Part shown: one piece after another, positions 25,764 to 34,814 of the stretch
Layout: each line of letters starts with the position of its first letter
Position numbering within the stretch: position 1 is the stretch's first letter
Assembly (NCBI GenBank): GCA_044508675.1
Contig: JBIQHF010000005.1
Span: forward strand, 1 to 64,000
Direction of reading: 5' to 3'
From: Raineyella sp044508675
Lineage (GTDB): Bacteria; Actinomycetota; Actinomycetes; Propionibacteriales; Propionibacteriaceae
Length of the DNA: 64,000 nt
Program-made: the position numbers and the translations under genes
Notes under the pieces: model-generated
The model's input: only the letters and a program-made list of their open reading frames with translations
Told to the model about the DNA's origin: nothing
The model's database searches: none

Positions 25764-27428
25764 ATGCCTGGTCACCTGCAGAGGTACAGGGAGATCGCGC
25801 AGGTGCTCTCCCGCAACGGCCTCTATGCCACCGCCTACCAGTCAGGCCTGGGCCGGTGGCTGCCCACCCTCGGCCACGGGTACGTCAATCCTCGCGAGGG
25901 TGACGACATCCGGCCGGAGATCCTGGTCCAGACCATCCGCGAGCTCGGCACGACCTTCGTCAAGCTCGGCCAGGCCCTGTCGATGCGGCGGGACCTGCTG
26001 CCCGACGCGTACTGCGACGCCCTCGGCACCCTCACCGACAGCGAGCCGCCGATCCCGGTGGCCGAGTTGCGTGCGGTGGTGCGGGCCGATCTGGGCGCCG
26101 ACGTGAACGAACTGTTCGCGTACTTCGACGAGGTGCCGATGGCGACCGCCTCGATCGGGCAGGTTCATGCCGCCCGGTTGCATGACGGCCAGGAGATGGT
26201 GGTCAAGATCCGCAAGCCCGGGGTGGTCGATCGGGTCAACCAGGACCTGGAGATCCTGGCGAACATCGTCCGCCACCTGGAGCGGAACTCCCGGTTCTTC
26301 GCCGACGTCGGTGCCGGCGGCCTGGTCGAGGAGTTCAGCCGGTCGCTGCGGGCCGAGATGGACTACGGGATCGAGGCGCGCGCCTGCGAGGAGTTCGGCG
26401 AGTTCTTCCACGGGGACCCGCGGATCCACATCCCCAGGATCCACTGGGACACCAGCTCCACCCGGGTGCTGACGATGGAGCTGATGACCGGTATCCGGAT
26501 CAACGACGTCGCCGCGCTGGACCGCGCCGGGATCGACCGGCACTCGCTGGCCATCCGCAGCTGCGAGATGCTGCTGCGGATGGTGTTCGAGATGGGGCGC
26601 TTCCATGCCGACCCGCACTCGGGCAACCTCTTCGTCGAGCCGGACGGCACCATCGGCGTGATCGACTTCGGGATGATCGGCACGATGACGCCCACGATGG
26701 CGCGGCAGTTCTCCACCATCATCGTCGGGATGTACCGCAACGACCCCAACGTGGTGGCCGAGGCCCTGGTCACCCTCGCCCCGCCCCACGGTGTGCTGGA
26801 CCGGGCCGCGCTGCGCCGGGAGGTCGCCGGCCTGTTGACCGCCATGCAGGGCAACCTCGCCGACGTGAGCGTGGTCGACGTCGCCGGCCGGCTGCTGCAG
26901 ATCGTCCGTCACCACCGTCTCGGGCTGCCCTCCGACATCGTCCTGCTGGTCCGGATGCTCACCATCGTCGACGGGCTGGGACGCCAGCTCGACCCGACCT
27001 TCCAGCTCACCGACGTGCTCAACCCCTACGCGGAGCGGCTGCTGCTGCAACAGCTCGACCCGCGCAGCTGGGCCGGTCGGGCACGCGAGGCCACCCTGGA
27101 CGCGGTGCTGTTCAGCACCGAACTACCGTCGTACGCCCGACGGCTGCTGGACCGGCTGGACAAGGACGGCATCGACGTCAACGTCAAGCCGGAGGAGTTC
27201 GGGCCCCTGGTGGGCCGGGCCGAGGGGATGGTCGACCGGCTCGTGCTCGGGCTGGTCGTGTCAGCCATGATCGGTGGCGGATCCAACATCCTGGTCGCGA
27301 ACACCGACCGGCTGGGCCGGTTCGCCGGGCCGGTGCTCGGCGGCCTGTGGGCGGTCATGGGCGTGACCGGCGGCTACCTCGCCTGGACCGGGCGGCCCTG
27401 GAGCCGCCGCAAGCGCCGGATGCGCTGA
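25764..27428 (+). CDS. ABC1/UbiB-family protein kinase-like ATPase
   Basis: The 554-residue protein has the family motifs in order: TFVKLGQALSMRRDLLP (KxGQ), the Ala-rich ATP loop MATASIGQVHAA, VVKIRKPG (catalytic Lys), EMDYGIEA, FHADPHSGNLF and VIDFGM. Two C-terminal hydrophobic segments (LVLGLVVSAMIGGGSNI and GGLWAVMGVTGGYLAW) anchor it in the membrane. Relatives support quinone synthesis; actinobacteria have menaquinone, so the exact role here is open. It is followed 46 bases later by the acyl-CoA ligase. Confidence 0.92.
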   Translation: MPGHLQRYREIAQVLSRNGLYATAYQSGLGRWLPTLGHGYVNPREGDDIRPEILVQTIRELGTTFVKLGQALSMRRDLLPDAYCDALGTLTDSEPPIPVAELRAVVRADLGADVNELFAYFDEVPMATASIGQVHAARLHDGQEMVVKIRKPGVVDRVNQDLEILANIVRHLERNSRFFADVGAGGLVEEFSRSLRAEMDYGIEARACEEFGEFFHGDPRIHIPRIHWDTSSTRVLTMELMTGIRINDVAALDRAGIDRHSLAIRSCEMLLRMVFEMGRFHADPHSGNLFVEPDGTIGVIDFGMIGTMTPTMARQFSTIIVGMYRNDPNVVAEALVTLAPPHGVLDRAALRREVAGLLTAMQGNLADVSVVDVAGRLLQIVRHHRLGLPSDIVLLVRMLTIVDGLGRQLDPTFQLTDVLNPYAERLLLQQLDPRSWAGRAREATLDAVLFSTELPSYARRLLDRLDKDGIDVNVKPEEFGPLVGRAEGMVDRLVLGLVVSAMIGGGSNILVANTDRLGRFAGPVLGGLWAVMGVTGGYLAWTGRPWSRRKRRMR

Positions 27429-27474
27429 CCTCAGGTCGTTCCCAGGAACGGGGCCACCGCGTACCCTTGGCGCC

Positions 27475-29166
27475 ATGACAACGACGCCCGTGCCTCCCTG
27501 GGTCTCCGCCTACCAGCCGGGCGTTCCGGCCGAGATCGAGCTGCCGACCGAGTCGCTCGTCGAGATGTTCGAACGCTCGGTCGCCGAGGGCGGGTCCGCC
27601 GTCGCGATGACCTTCTTCGGGCGGACCAGCACGTACGCCGAGCTCGGGGACCAAGTGGTCCGGATGGCAGGTGCGCTGCGCGCCCTCGGCGTACGGGCCG
27701 GCGACCGGGTCGGGATCGTGCTGCCGAACTGCCCCCAACACGTGGTCGCGTTCTACGCCGCGCTACGGCTGGGAGCGGTCGTGGTGGAGCACAACCCGCT
27801 CTACACCAGCCGCGAGCTGGAGGAGCTGTTCGTCGACCACGGGGCCCGAGTGGTGATCGCCTGGGACGTGGTCGTGCCGCGGATCCAGGAGTTCCCGACC
27901 GACGTACGCCCCGCCACGATCATCGCCGTGAACATGCTGGAGGAGTTCCCGGTCCTCATGCAGCTGGCGCTGCGGCTGCCGGTGAAGAAGCTGCGGGACA
28001 CCCGCGCCACGCTCACCGCTCCGACCAGCGGCACCATCGCCTGGAAGAAGCTGCTCACTGCCGAGGCGGTCGACCCGGCCGTGCCCCGGCCGAGCGTCGA
28101 CGACCTGGCCGTCGTGCAGTACACCTCCGGCACGACCGGGCGCCCCAAGGGTGCGATGCTGACCCACCTCAACCTGTACGCGAATGCCCTGCAGGGCGCG
28201 GCGTGGATGAAGGACGCGGAGTACCGCAAGGAGGTCTTCTACGCCGTCCTGCCGATGTTCCACGCGTTCGGCATGACGCTGTACCTGACGTTCGGGATCC
28301 TGAAGCAGGCCAACCTGGTGCTGTTCCCCAAGTTCGACGTCGACCTGGTGCTGAAGGCGGTCAAGAAGCACTCGCCGACCGTCTTCTGCGCCGTCCCGCC
28401 GATCTACGAGAAGACCGCGATCGCGGCCAAGGAGCGCGGCATCTCGCTGCGGTCGGCGAAGTTCTGCATCTCCGGGGCGATGGCCCTCAACGATCGGATC
28501 GTCGACCTGTGGGAGTCGGTCTCCGGCGGGCTGCTCGTCGAGGGCTACGGGATGACCGAGTCGTCCCCGGTCGCGCTCGGCAACCCGTTCTGGCCGACCC
28601 GGCGCACCGGCACCATCGGGGTGCCGTTCCCCTCCACCCTGATGAAGGTCGTCGATCCCGACGACGTGACCCGGGAGGTCGCCCAGGGGGAGCGTGGCGA
28701 GCTGCTGATCAAGGGCCCGCAGGTCTTCCAGGGCTACTGGAACAACCCGGAGGAGACCGCGGCGGCCCTGCTGCCCGATGGCTGGCTGCGCAGCGGAGAC
28801 ATCGTCGAGGTCGACGAGGACGGCTACACCACGATCGTGGACCGGGCCAAGGAGATCATCATCACCGGCGGCTTCAACGTCGCCCCGTCCGAGGTCGAGG
28901 CCGTGATCCGGCTGTTCGAGGGGGTCAAGGACGTCGCGGTGGTCGGCCAGCGGCGCCCGGACGGGTCCGAGCGGATCGTCGCGGTGGTGGAGGCCCAGCC
29001 CGGTGCCGTCATCGACGAGGAGGCCGTCCGGGAGCACTGTCGTCGCGGACTGGCCTCCTACAAGGTTCCCCGCCGGGTGATCACCACCGGCGGGGAACTG
29101 CCTCGGTCGATGCTCGGCAAGATCCTGCGCAAGCAGGTGCGCGACACGCTCCCGGAGGACCTCTAG
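27475..29166 (+). CDS. Long-chain fatty-acid-CoA ligase (AMP-binding)
   Basis: The 563-residue adenylate-forming enzyme has the P-loop YTSGTTGRPKGAMLTH, the A5 motif GYGMTESSPVA, the A7 motif GWLRSGDIVEVDEDGY, and the A10 lysine in PRSMLGKILRK. It activates a fatty acid to acyl-AMP and then acyl-CoA. It is longer and more FadD-like than acetyl-CoA synthetases such as acsA in this window. ATG 27475 follows the ABC1 gene in the same direction, perhaps in one transcript. Confidence 0.92.
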   Translation: MTTTPVPPWVSAYQPGVPAEIELPTESLVEMFERSVAEGGSAVAMTFFGRTSTYAELGDQVVRMAGALRALGVRAGDRVGIVLPNCPQHVVAFYAALRLGAVVVEHNPLYTSRELEELFVDHGARVVIAWDVVVPRIQEFPTDVRPATIIAVNMLEEFPVLMQLALRLPVKKLRDTRATLTAPTSGTIAWKKLLTAEAVDPAVPRPSVDDLAVVQYTSGTTGRPKGAMLTHLNLYANALQGAAWMKDAEYRKEVFYAVLPMFHAFGMTLYLTFGILKQANLVLFPKFDVDLVLKAVKKHSPTVFCAVPPIYEKTAIAAKERGISLRSAKFCISGAMALNDRIVDLWESVSGGLLVEGYGMTESSPVALGNPFWPTRRTGTIGVPFPSTLMKVVDPDDVTREVAQGERGELLIKGPQVFQGYWNNPEETAAALLPDGWLRSGDIVEVDEDGYTTIVDRAKEIIITGGFNVAPSEVEAVIRLFEGVKDVAVVGQRRPDGSERIVAVVEAQPGAVIDEEAVREHCRRGLASYKVPRRVITTGGELPRSMLGKILRKQVRDTLPEDL

Positions 29167-29177
29167 CCCCGGCGCCG

Positions 29178-29849
29178 CTAGATCCGGGGGGCGCGTCCGG
29201 TGAGCCCCTGGACGACGGCCGTCACGATCGCGACGCCGTTCAGGGCGTCCTCCACATTGCGTGGCACCCGGTCGGCTCGTTCGACGACGATCGTGGCGCC
29301 CTGCACGGTGACCACCAAGGGCAGTTGGTTGGAGATCAGCAGGGTGCGCACGGTAGGGCCGGCGACCATCCGGCCGAGCAGCTCGTCGTTGGTGAGGATC
29401 CGGTACCGGTCGTCGAACTCGGCCTCGCCGGTCCGGTACTGCTCGCCGCCGACCAGCGCCTGGATCGCCTCGATCCGCTCCACGGGGACGATCCGCACCT
29501 CGTTCAGCGGGAACGGCAGCGCCATCCAACAGATCATCGCGTGCCGACGCCGGCTCGAGGGGTCGGCGTCGACGGACTCGTGCACGATGTGCGCGACCCC
29601 GAAGTCCTGGCCGTCCTCATCCCGGCCGCTGATGCCCTCCTTGAACCGGATCGGGCGCTGCCACTGGCGCAGGTGCGGCGGACGCGGCCGGATCTCGGCG
29701 GAGTCTGTGGTGTAGGTCCAGCCGCGGGCCGCGGCGCCGGACTCGAGCGCGTGCAGGCGCAGGCGCTCCCGGCGTTGGGTGCCGATCACGACCGCCAGCA
29801 GCCACGCGGTGAACGGCACGGCGAGCAGCAGGGTGACCAGTGTGCCCAT
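29178..29849 (-). CDS. Single-TM anchored protein of unknown function
   Basis: From ATG 29849 the 223-residue protein starts MGTLVTLLLAVPFTAWLLAV, one membrane anchor, followed by a cytoplasmic domain. RGWTYTTDSAEIRPRPP and ISNQLPLVVTVQGATIVVE suggest a DUF3137-like beta domain, but I cannot name it firmly. An upstream ATG at 29924 would add 25 residues that run into the neighbouring intergenic DNA; the hydrophobic start favours 29849. It faces the acyl-CoA ligase tail-to-tail across 11 bases. Confidence 0.65.
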   Translation of the reverse strand: MGTLVTLLLAVPFTAWLLAVVIGTQRRERLRLHALESGAAARGWTYTTDSAEIRPRPPHLRQWQRPIRFKEGISGRDEDGQDFGVAHIVHESVDADPSSRRRHAMICWMALPFPLNEVRIVPVERIEAIQALVGGEQYRTGEAEFDDRYRILTNDELLGRMVAGPTVRTLLISNQLPLVVTVQGATIVVERADRVPRNVEDALNGVAIVTAVVQGLTGRAPRI

Positions 29850-29886
29850 CAGCCGCGCCCGGGGGAAGTCCAGGGGGAAGACATGT

Positions 29887-30861
29887 TTACAGGGTAGTCG
29901 AGCGGTGGACCGCGACAGCCTCACCGAAAGTCGCTACCAGCGCGCCCCCGACGGTCGCGACGGTCGCGACGGCCAGCGCCCCGGCCTGCACCCGGCGGGC
30001 CAGGCGCACCGCTCGGGCCAGGTCCTCGGGGGCCGGCGGATCGCCGTCCCCGAGCACGCCCCGGTCCTCGACCCGGCTGCCATAGGTGTTCGTGCCGCCG
30101 AGGCGTACGCCCAGCGCCCCGGCGAAGGCCGCCTCGATCCGGCCGCCGTTCGGGCTCGGATGGGCCCCGGAGTCCTCGCGGACCGCGCGCCGGGCCGCCG
30201 GTGAACCGGCCGCGGCCAGCGCCGCCCCCAGCCGGGCCGGAACCCAGTTGACCACGTCGTCGAGCCGGGCCGCGACCTTGCCGAACCGCTCGTACCGGTC
30301 GTTGCGGTAGCCGATCATCGCGTCGAGGGTGTTGATCGCACGATGCGCGACCAGCCCCGGCGCCCCGGCCAGCGCGCCCCACACCAGCGGGGCGACGACG
30401 GCGTCGGAGGTGTTCTCGGCCAGTGACTCCAGTGCCGCCCGGGTCACCCCCTCGGCGTCCAGCGACTGCGGGTCGCGGCTGACCAGGTGGCCGACCTGCT
30501 CCCGCGCGGCGGCCAGGTCGCCGCGGCCCAGGTGGTCGGCGACCGCCTGCACCTCGCGCTCCAGGGAACGCCCACCAAGCACCACCCAGGTCACCGCTGC
30601 GGTCCACGCGACATCGGCCACCGGGTGGCGCGAGGCCAGGCGCTGCACCAGGCAGACGGCCAGGGTCGTCCCGCCCACCAGCACCGCCACGTAGGCCCCG
30701 CCCGCGCCGACCCGATCGGCGTACGTCCGCCGTTCCAGGGCTGCGGCGGCCGAGCCGAACAGGGCGACCGGGTGCCCGCGGCGCGGATCGCCGAGCAGCC
30801 GGTCCAGGCCGAAACCGAGCACGAGCCCCAGGGCGCGGGCCGGTCCGCGGGAGGGGGTCAC
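29887..30861 (-). CDS. cobD: Adenosylcobinamide-phosphate synthase (CbiB/CobD)
   Basis: The 324-residue membrane protein makes adenosylcobinamide phosphate by adding aminopropanol phosphate to cobyric acid. Family signatures: LDRLLGDPRRGHPV, GRGDLAAAREQVGHLVSRD (with VSRDPQSLD), ESLAENTSDAVVAPL, NTLDAMIGYRNDRYERFG, and ARLDDVVNWVPARL. The GTG at 30861 overlaps the cobS stop (GTGA). A GTG 3 bases earlier is equally possible. A longer frame runs back through cobS but has no role. Confidence 0.93.
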   Translation of the reverse strand: MTPSRGPARALGLVLGFGLDRLLGDPRRGHPVALFGSAAAALERRTYADRVGAGGAYVAVLVGGTTLAVCLVQRLASRHPVADVAWTAAVTWVVLGGRSLEREVQAVADHLGRGDLAAAREQVGHLVSRDPQSLDAEGVTRAALESLAENTSDAVVAPLVWGALAGAPGLVAHRAINTLDAMIGYRNDRYERFGKVAARLDDVVNWVPARLGAALAAAGSPAARRAVREDSGAHPSPNGGRIEAAFAGALGVRLGGTNTYGSRVEDRGVLGDGDPPAPEDLARAVRLARRVQAGALAVATVATVGGALVATFGEAVAVHRSTTL

Positions 30862-31625
30862 CACAGGACCACCGCCACGACGGCCAGCCCGGTCGCAGTC
30901 GCCTCGATCACCGCGCCGAGTACGTCGCCGGTGATCCCGCCCAACCGGCGTACGCACCACCACAACAGGGCCGCCCCGGAGGCCAGCCCGCCGGCCGCGA
31001 CCACGGGCCCCGCCCACGGCGCGACGCCGGTGAGGAGGGCCAGCGCCGCGAGGATCGCGGCCCATCCCAGCCAGGTGAGGACGGCGCCGGGCACCGGCAC
31101 TGAGCCGCCGACCGCCTGTCCCAGCCCCTCGGGCCGGGCAGACGGCACCGGGCGCAGGCACGCCACCGACAGGGACGCCCGGGACGCGCACACCAATGCC
31201 GTTACCAGCAGCCCGCCCCACGGCAGCGCCAGCAGCCCCCCGTACGCCGCGGCCTGCAGTCCCAGCACCACGACCAGGGTGCCGGCCCCCATCGGGCCGA
31301 CGTCGCCGGTCCGCATCACCTCCAGAGCGCGGGCCCGGTCCCAGGAGGCGCCCAGCCCGTCGGCGGTGTCGGCGAGCCCGTCCCAGTGCATCGCGCGGGT
31401 CAACTGGCCCAGGACCCCGACGACGAGCAGCCCGCCGACGAGCTGGGGGGCACCCAGGCAGACCGCGGCCCGGCCGACCGCCGCGGCGACGGCAGCGACC
31501 GGCAGCATCACGTACGGCGCAGCCAGCATCGCGGTCCGGGCGATCGGAGGAGTGACCTGCGCGATCGGTCCGGCCGGGATGCGGGTCAGGGTGCCCAGCG
31601 CCAGTCGCCAGCCGTCAGCTGACAT
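30858..31625 (-). CDS. cobS: Adenosylcobinamide-GDP ribazoletransferase (cobalamin synthase)
   Basis: The 255-residue integral membrane enzyme joins alpha-ribazole and adenosylcobinamide-GDP. Signature: LGQLTRAMHWDGLADTADGLGASWDRARALEVMRTGDVGPMGA, seen here as HWDGLADTADG and MRTGDVGPMG. About six to seven membrane segments follow. It overlaps cobT upstream by 11 bases and cobD downstream by 4, forming a tight cobT-cobS-cobD operon. CobU, the nucleotidyltransferase that makes the GDP substrate, is not in the window. Confidence 0.95.
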   Translation of the reverse strand: MSADGWRLALGTLTRIPAGPIAQVTPPIARTAMLAAPYVMLPVAAVAAAVGRAAVCLGAPQLVGGLLVVGVLGQLTRAMHWDGLADTADGLGASWDRARALEVMRTGDVGPMGAGTLVVVLGLQAAAYGGLLALPWGGLLVTALVCASRASLSVACLRPVPSARPEGLGQAVGGSVPVPGAVLTWLGWAAILAALALLTGVAPWAGPVVAAGGLASGAALLWWCVRRLGGITGDVLGAVIEATATGLAVVAVVLW

Positions 31626-32685
31626 CGGCCAGCGTGGTCATCTCAGCCATCAGGGCGATGCCGCTGCGCACCAGCGGCACCGCGGCGGCGGCGCCGGACC
31701 CCTCACCGAGGCGCAGCCCCAGATCGAGGATCGGCTCCAGGCCCAGCTTGTCCAGCGCGTACGTCAGGCCGGGCTCGGGGGAGCGGTGCCCGGCGCGCAT
31801 CCAGGCCTTCGCCCCCGGCGCGATCGCCTCGGCCATCGTCGCCTCGGCGGCGGCGATCACCCCGTCGACCAGGACCGGGACCCCGGCGCGGGCGGCGGCG
31901 ACCATGAAGCCGGTCGCGGCGGCGATGTCGGCCGAGCCCAGGGCGGCCAGCCGCTCCACCGGGTCGGCCAGTCGGTCGCCGCAGCGGGCGATCGCCTCGT
32001 CGATGACCGCGGCCTTGCGTCGCCGCCCGGCCTCGTCGAGTCCGGTGCCGGTGCCGGTCACCTCGAGGGCGGGCGCCCCGTACGTCGCGGCGATCAGGGC
32101 CGCGGACGGGGTGGTGTTGCCGATGCCCAGGTCACCGGCGATCAGCAGTTGGGCGCCGGCGGCGATCTCCTCGGCGGCGATCGCCTCGCCCTCGGCGAGC
32201 GCACGCTCGGCCTCCTGGCGGGTCAGCGCGTCCTCGACGCGGATGTTCCCGCAGCCGCGGCGCACCTTGTGGGCGCCCACCTCGGCGGGCACTTGCGGGT
32301 CGGCGTCGACACCGATGTCCAGGGCCCGGACGTGGACCCCGTGCTGGCGGGCGATCACGCTGACCCCGGCGCCACCGGCGAGGATCCCGTGCAGCATCCC
32401 GACGGTGATCGAGGCCGGGAAGGCCGAGACCCCGTCGGCGGCGACGCCGTGGTCCCCGGCGAACACCACCAGCCGGATATTGTCCAGCGGGGCGGGCGGG
32501 ACCTGGCCCTGGGCGGCGCAGATCCAGCACCCCAGGTCGACCAGGCCGTCGAGCGCACCGGGCGGCATGGCCAGCGAATCGGCATGCCGGCGGGCTGCGG
32601 CGTACACCTCGGGGGAGGGCGGGGCGACGGGGGTGACGGCCGCGGGGGTGGTCGACGCAGCGGCCTTCGTCGGAGCGGTGCTCAT
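31615..32685 (-). CDS. cobT: Nicotinate-nucleotide--dimethylbenzimidazole phosphoribosyltransferase
   Basis: The 356-residue enzyme makes alpha-ribazole phosphate, the precursor used by CobS. Motifs include GDHGVAADGVSAFP, GDLGIGNTTPSAAL and the catalytic Glu in GLRLGEGSGAAAAVPL. A low-complexity Ala/Thr/Pro N-terminus (about 30 residues) precedes the enzyme. The ATG has an AGAGGAA site. It is the first gene of the cob operon, directly behind a cobalamin riboswitch. Confidence 0.95.
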   Translation of the reverse strand: MSTAPTKAAASTTPAAVTPVAPPSPEVYAAARRHADSLAMPPGALDGLVDLGCWICAAQGQVPPAPLDNIRLVVFAGDHGVAADGVSAFPASITVGMLHGILAGGAGVSVIARQHGVHVRALDIGVDADPQVPAEVGAHKVRRGCGNIRVEDALTRQEAERALAEGEAIAAEEIAAGAQLLIAGDLGIGNTTPSAALIAATYGAPALEVTGTGTGLDEAGRRRKAAVIDEAIARCGDRLADPVERLAALGSADIAAATGFMVAAARAGVPVLVDGVIAAAEATMAEAIAPGAKAWMRAGHRSPEPGLTYALDKLGLEPILDLGLRLGEGSGAAAAVPLVRSGIALMAEMTTLADVS

Positions 32686-32704
32686 GGTGTTCCTCTCGGG
32701 GATG

Positions 32705-32818
32705 ACGCGTCCCGTTGTCGTGCACGCGGCCCGAGTTCCTGACTTGGAGAACTCACAGTGGCGCGACCGTGCCGGATTCCCACCGGCTTCCTCGGTACCG
32801 CGTGATGGTCGCCGTCAG
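32705..32818 (-). promoter_or_regulatory. Cobalamin riboswitch
   Basis: Read on the minus strand the region contains CCGAGGAAGCCGGTGGGAAT, then CCGGCACGG, then the B12 box GCCACTGTGA (32753-32762), in the order and spacing of cobalamin riboswitches. A later segment (AAGTCAGGAACTCGGGCC) may form the P13/expression platform near the cobT ribosome site, fitting translational or transcriptional shut-off by adenosylcobalamin. It fills most of the gap between the CDF gene and cobT. Boundaries are approximate. Confidence 0.9.
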
Positions 32819-32819
32819 G

Positions 32820-33749
32820 CTACACGCCGGGGAATTTCTCGTGCTCGCGGTGCCTGGCCGGCTCCAGTTGGAACGTCGAGTGCTCCACCGACACCGGGAA
32901 ATGCGTCGCCACGCACTCCTGCAGGTCGTCGAGGATCTCCAGCGCATGCCCGGACTGGAAGCACTCCTCCTCGATCACCACGTGCGCGCTCAGCACCGGC
33001 AGGCCGGTGGCGATCGTGCTGGCATGCAGGTCGTGCACGTCCACGACGTGGTCCAGTTCCACGATGTGGCGCCGTACGTCGGCCAGGTCCAGGCCCTTGG
33101 GGGCGGACTCCAGCAGCACGTGCGTCGACTGCCGTAGCAGCACCAGGGTGCGGGGAATGATCAGTGCGGCGATCACCATGCCGGCGATGGCGTCGGCGCG
33201 GTACCAGCCGAAGGCGGCGATCAACCCGGCGGAGACGATCACGGCGACCGACCCCAGCGCGTCGTTGACCACCTCCAGGAACGCGGCCCGGAGGTTCAGG
33301 TTGGCCGACCGCTGGGACATCAGGGCCGCCATCGAGGCGAGGTTGCCCAGCAGGCCGATCACGCCGAAGACCATCAGCAGGCCGGACTCGACCTCGGTCG
33401 GGGCGAACAGGCGTCGTACGCCCTCGAACAGGGCGTAGACACCGACCACCAGCAGGATCGCGGCCTGCCACTGGGCCGAGATGACCTCGGTCCGACGGAA
33501 TCCCCAGGTGCGCCGCTCGTCGGCCGGCCGGGAGGCCAGATGTGCCGCCAGCAGCGCCATCGCCAGCCCGCCGACATCGGTGAGCATGTGCGCCGCGTCG
33601 GTGAGCAGCGCGAGGCTTCGGGTGAGGATCGCGCCAATGACCTCGGCGATCAGGATCGTGGCGGTGATGGCCAGGGCAACCACCAACCGGCCCCGTCCCA
33701 CACCGGCGGTGTGGTCATGGCCGTGATGGTGGTCATGGTCGTGCGCCAT
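32820..33749 (-). CDS. Cation diffusion facilitator (CDF) metal exporter
   Basis: The 309-residue protein has a His-rich N-terminus (MAHDHDHHHGHDH), six membrane segments and a cytoplasmic C-terminal domain (about 205-300). The TM2 metal site is LLTDAAHMLTDV (D...H...D). The TM5 site reads FLEVVNDALGSV, so the usual His-x3-Asp is Glu-x3-Asp. That changes the expected metal preference, which in zinc members depends on these residues. It expels divalent metals (Zn, Co, Ni, Fe or Cd). It lies upstream of the cob riboswitch on the same strand, so cobalt is a reasonable candidate but unproven. Confidence 0.88.
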   Translation of the reverse strand: MAHDHDHHHGHDHTAGVGRGRLVVALAITATILIAEVIGAILTRSLALLTDAAHMLTDVGGLAMALLAAHLASRPADERRTWGFRRTEVISAQWQAAILLVVGVYALFEGVRRLFAPTEVESGLLMVFGVIGLLGNLASMAALMSQRSANLNLRAAFLEVVNDALGSVAVIVSAGLIAAFGWYRADAIAGMVIAALIIPRTLVLLRQSTHVLLESAPKGLDLADVRRHIVELDHVVDVHDLHASTIATGLPVLSAHVVIEEECFQSGHALEILDDLQECVATHFPVSVEHSTFQLEPARHREHEKFPGV

Positions 33750-33784
33750 GACCGGATTCTAGGCCCCAAGCCCAGAACGGGAGC

Positions 33785-33955
33785 CTAGGACCGCGGGATG
33801 GTGCAGGTGGTGCCGCTCTTCCCGCGGATGGCCTGCACCACGTTCCAGCCGAGCACGGCCAGTCCGAGCACGATGCCGGCCACGGGATGGACGACCACGC
33901 CGACGACGAGCCCGAGCATCAGCGGGATCGAGAGGGAGCAGGTGGAGAGATTCAC
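33785..33955 (-). CDS. Small membrane protein of unknown function
   Basis: The 56-residue product (GTG start) has two hydrophobic stretches, SIPLMLGLVVGVVVHPVAG and IVLGLAVLGWNVVQAI, then a polar tail with GKSGTTCTIPRS. GAGGG abuts the GTG without the normal spacing, so the start is uncertain. It lies 35 bases upstream of the CDF gene on the same strand and could be cotranscribed. No family recognised. Confidence 0.45.
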   Translation of the reverse strand: MNLSTCSLSIPLMLGLVVGVVVHPVAGIVLGLAVLGWNVVQAIRGKSGTTCTIPRS

Positions 33956-34043
33956 CCCTCGAAAGTACCCCGGAGGGTATCCGCGGGCAAGCCGGCCGAC
34001 GGGGCAGGCCGGTGGTGGTCAGGGTCGCGGCCGAGCCGGGTCC

Positions 34044-34211
34044 GCCGCGGACGCTGTACACAGCCGCGGACCTTGCTGCCGCGGACGTTGTAGCCAGCCG
34101 CGGACCTTGCTGGCCCCGGCCGGTTCTGCCGCGGACGCTGTACACAGCCGCTGCAGATACGCGGTCCGCACCGGAGCTGCGCATCCGCTGCAGTTCCACA
34201 ACGTCCGCGGC
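34044..34211. repeat. Cluster of GCCGCGGAC repeats in a gene-free gap
   Basis: The gap 33956-34327 holds no convincing gene. Five direct copies of GCCGCGGAC start at 34044, 34063, 34078, 34097 and 34128, and one inverted copy lies at 34203-34211. A longer unit, GCCGCGGACGCTGTACACAG, occurs at 34044-34063 and again at 34128-34147. Related pieces (CTGTACACAGCCGC, CCTTGCTG, AACGTCCGC) intersperse them. The array could form many alternative hairpins. The same core occurs in the acsA/pckG terminator at 59878-59931. Confidence 0.8.
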
Positions 34212-34327
34212 AGCGCATAACGTCCGCTACAGGCCGCGGGCTGGCCGGTGCGGCGGATCGGCGTGGGGCGGGCGGCGGGACAGGCCGGTGCAGCGGGCCG
34301 ATGGGATGGCGCAACGGCCGCGCAGAC

Positions 34328-34801
34328 TCAGACCGCCCCGGGGAACCCGACCTGCCGCCACGCCTCGTAGGTGGCGATCGCGGCGGCGTTGGACAGGTTG
34401 AGCGAGCGGTTGCCCGGGCGCATCGGGATCCGCAGTTGCTCGGTGACCCGTGGATCGGCCAGCACCTGCGGATCCAGCCCGGTCGGTTCGGGGCCGAAGA
34501 GCAGCACGTCGCCGGCCTCGTACGCCACCTCGGTGTGGTAGGTCGTGGCGTGCGAGCTGAACGCGAAGACCCGCGCCGGGAGCAGTGCCGCGTACGCCGC
34601 CTCGAGATCCTCGTGCACCACGACATTGGCCATGTCGTGGTAGTCCAGGCCGGCCCGTTTCAGGTGCGTGTCGTCGAGCGAGAAGCCCAGCGGTCCGGCC
34701 AGGTGCAGCGGTGCCCCGGTGATCGCCGCCAACCGGATGGTCGCCCCGGTGTTGTGGGGGATGCGGGGGGAGTGGAAGAGGATGCGGACCGGGCAGGACA
34801 T
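34328..34801 (-). CDS. trmL: tRNA (cytidine/uridine-2'-O-)-methyltransferase TrmL
   Basis: The 157-residue SPOUT methyltransferase has the TrmL motifs in order: LFHSPRIPHNTGATIRLAA, PLGFSLDDTHLKRAGLDY, LLFGPEPTGLD, RIPMRPGNRSLNLSNAAA. It methylates the ribose of the wobble base 34 in tRNA-Leu in E. coli. It forms the end of a short minus-strand run with the pseudouridine synthase, whose stop is 13 bases upstream of this ATG. Confidence 0.93.
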   Translation of the reverse strand: MSCPVRILFHSPRIPHNTGATIRLAAITGAPLHLAGPLGFSLDDTHLKRAGLDYHDMANVVVHEDLEAAYAALLPARVFAFSSHATTYHTEVAYEAGDVLLFGPEPTGLDPQVLADPRVTEQLRIPMRPGNRSLNLSNAAAIATYEAWRQVGFPGAV

Positions 34802-34814
34802 GGCCGCAAGTGTC

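Noticed and set aside
30862..31221. Extended CobD frame to 31221
   Set aside because: The extension runs antiparallel in reading sense through cobS; the GTGA junction gives a conventional start.
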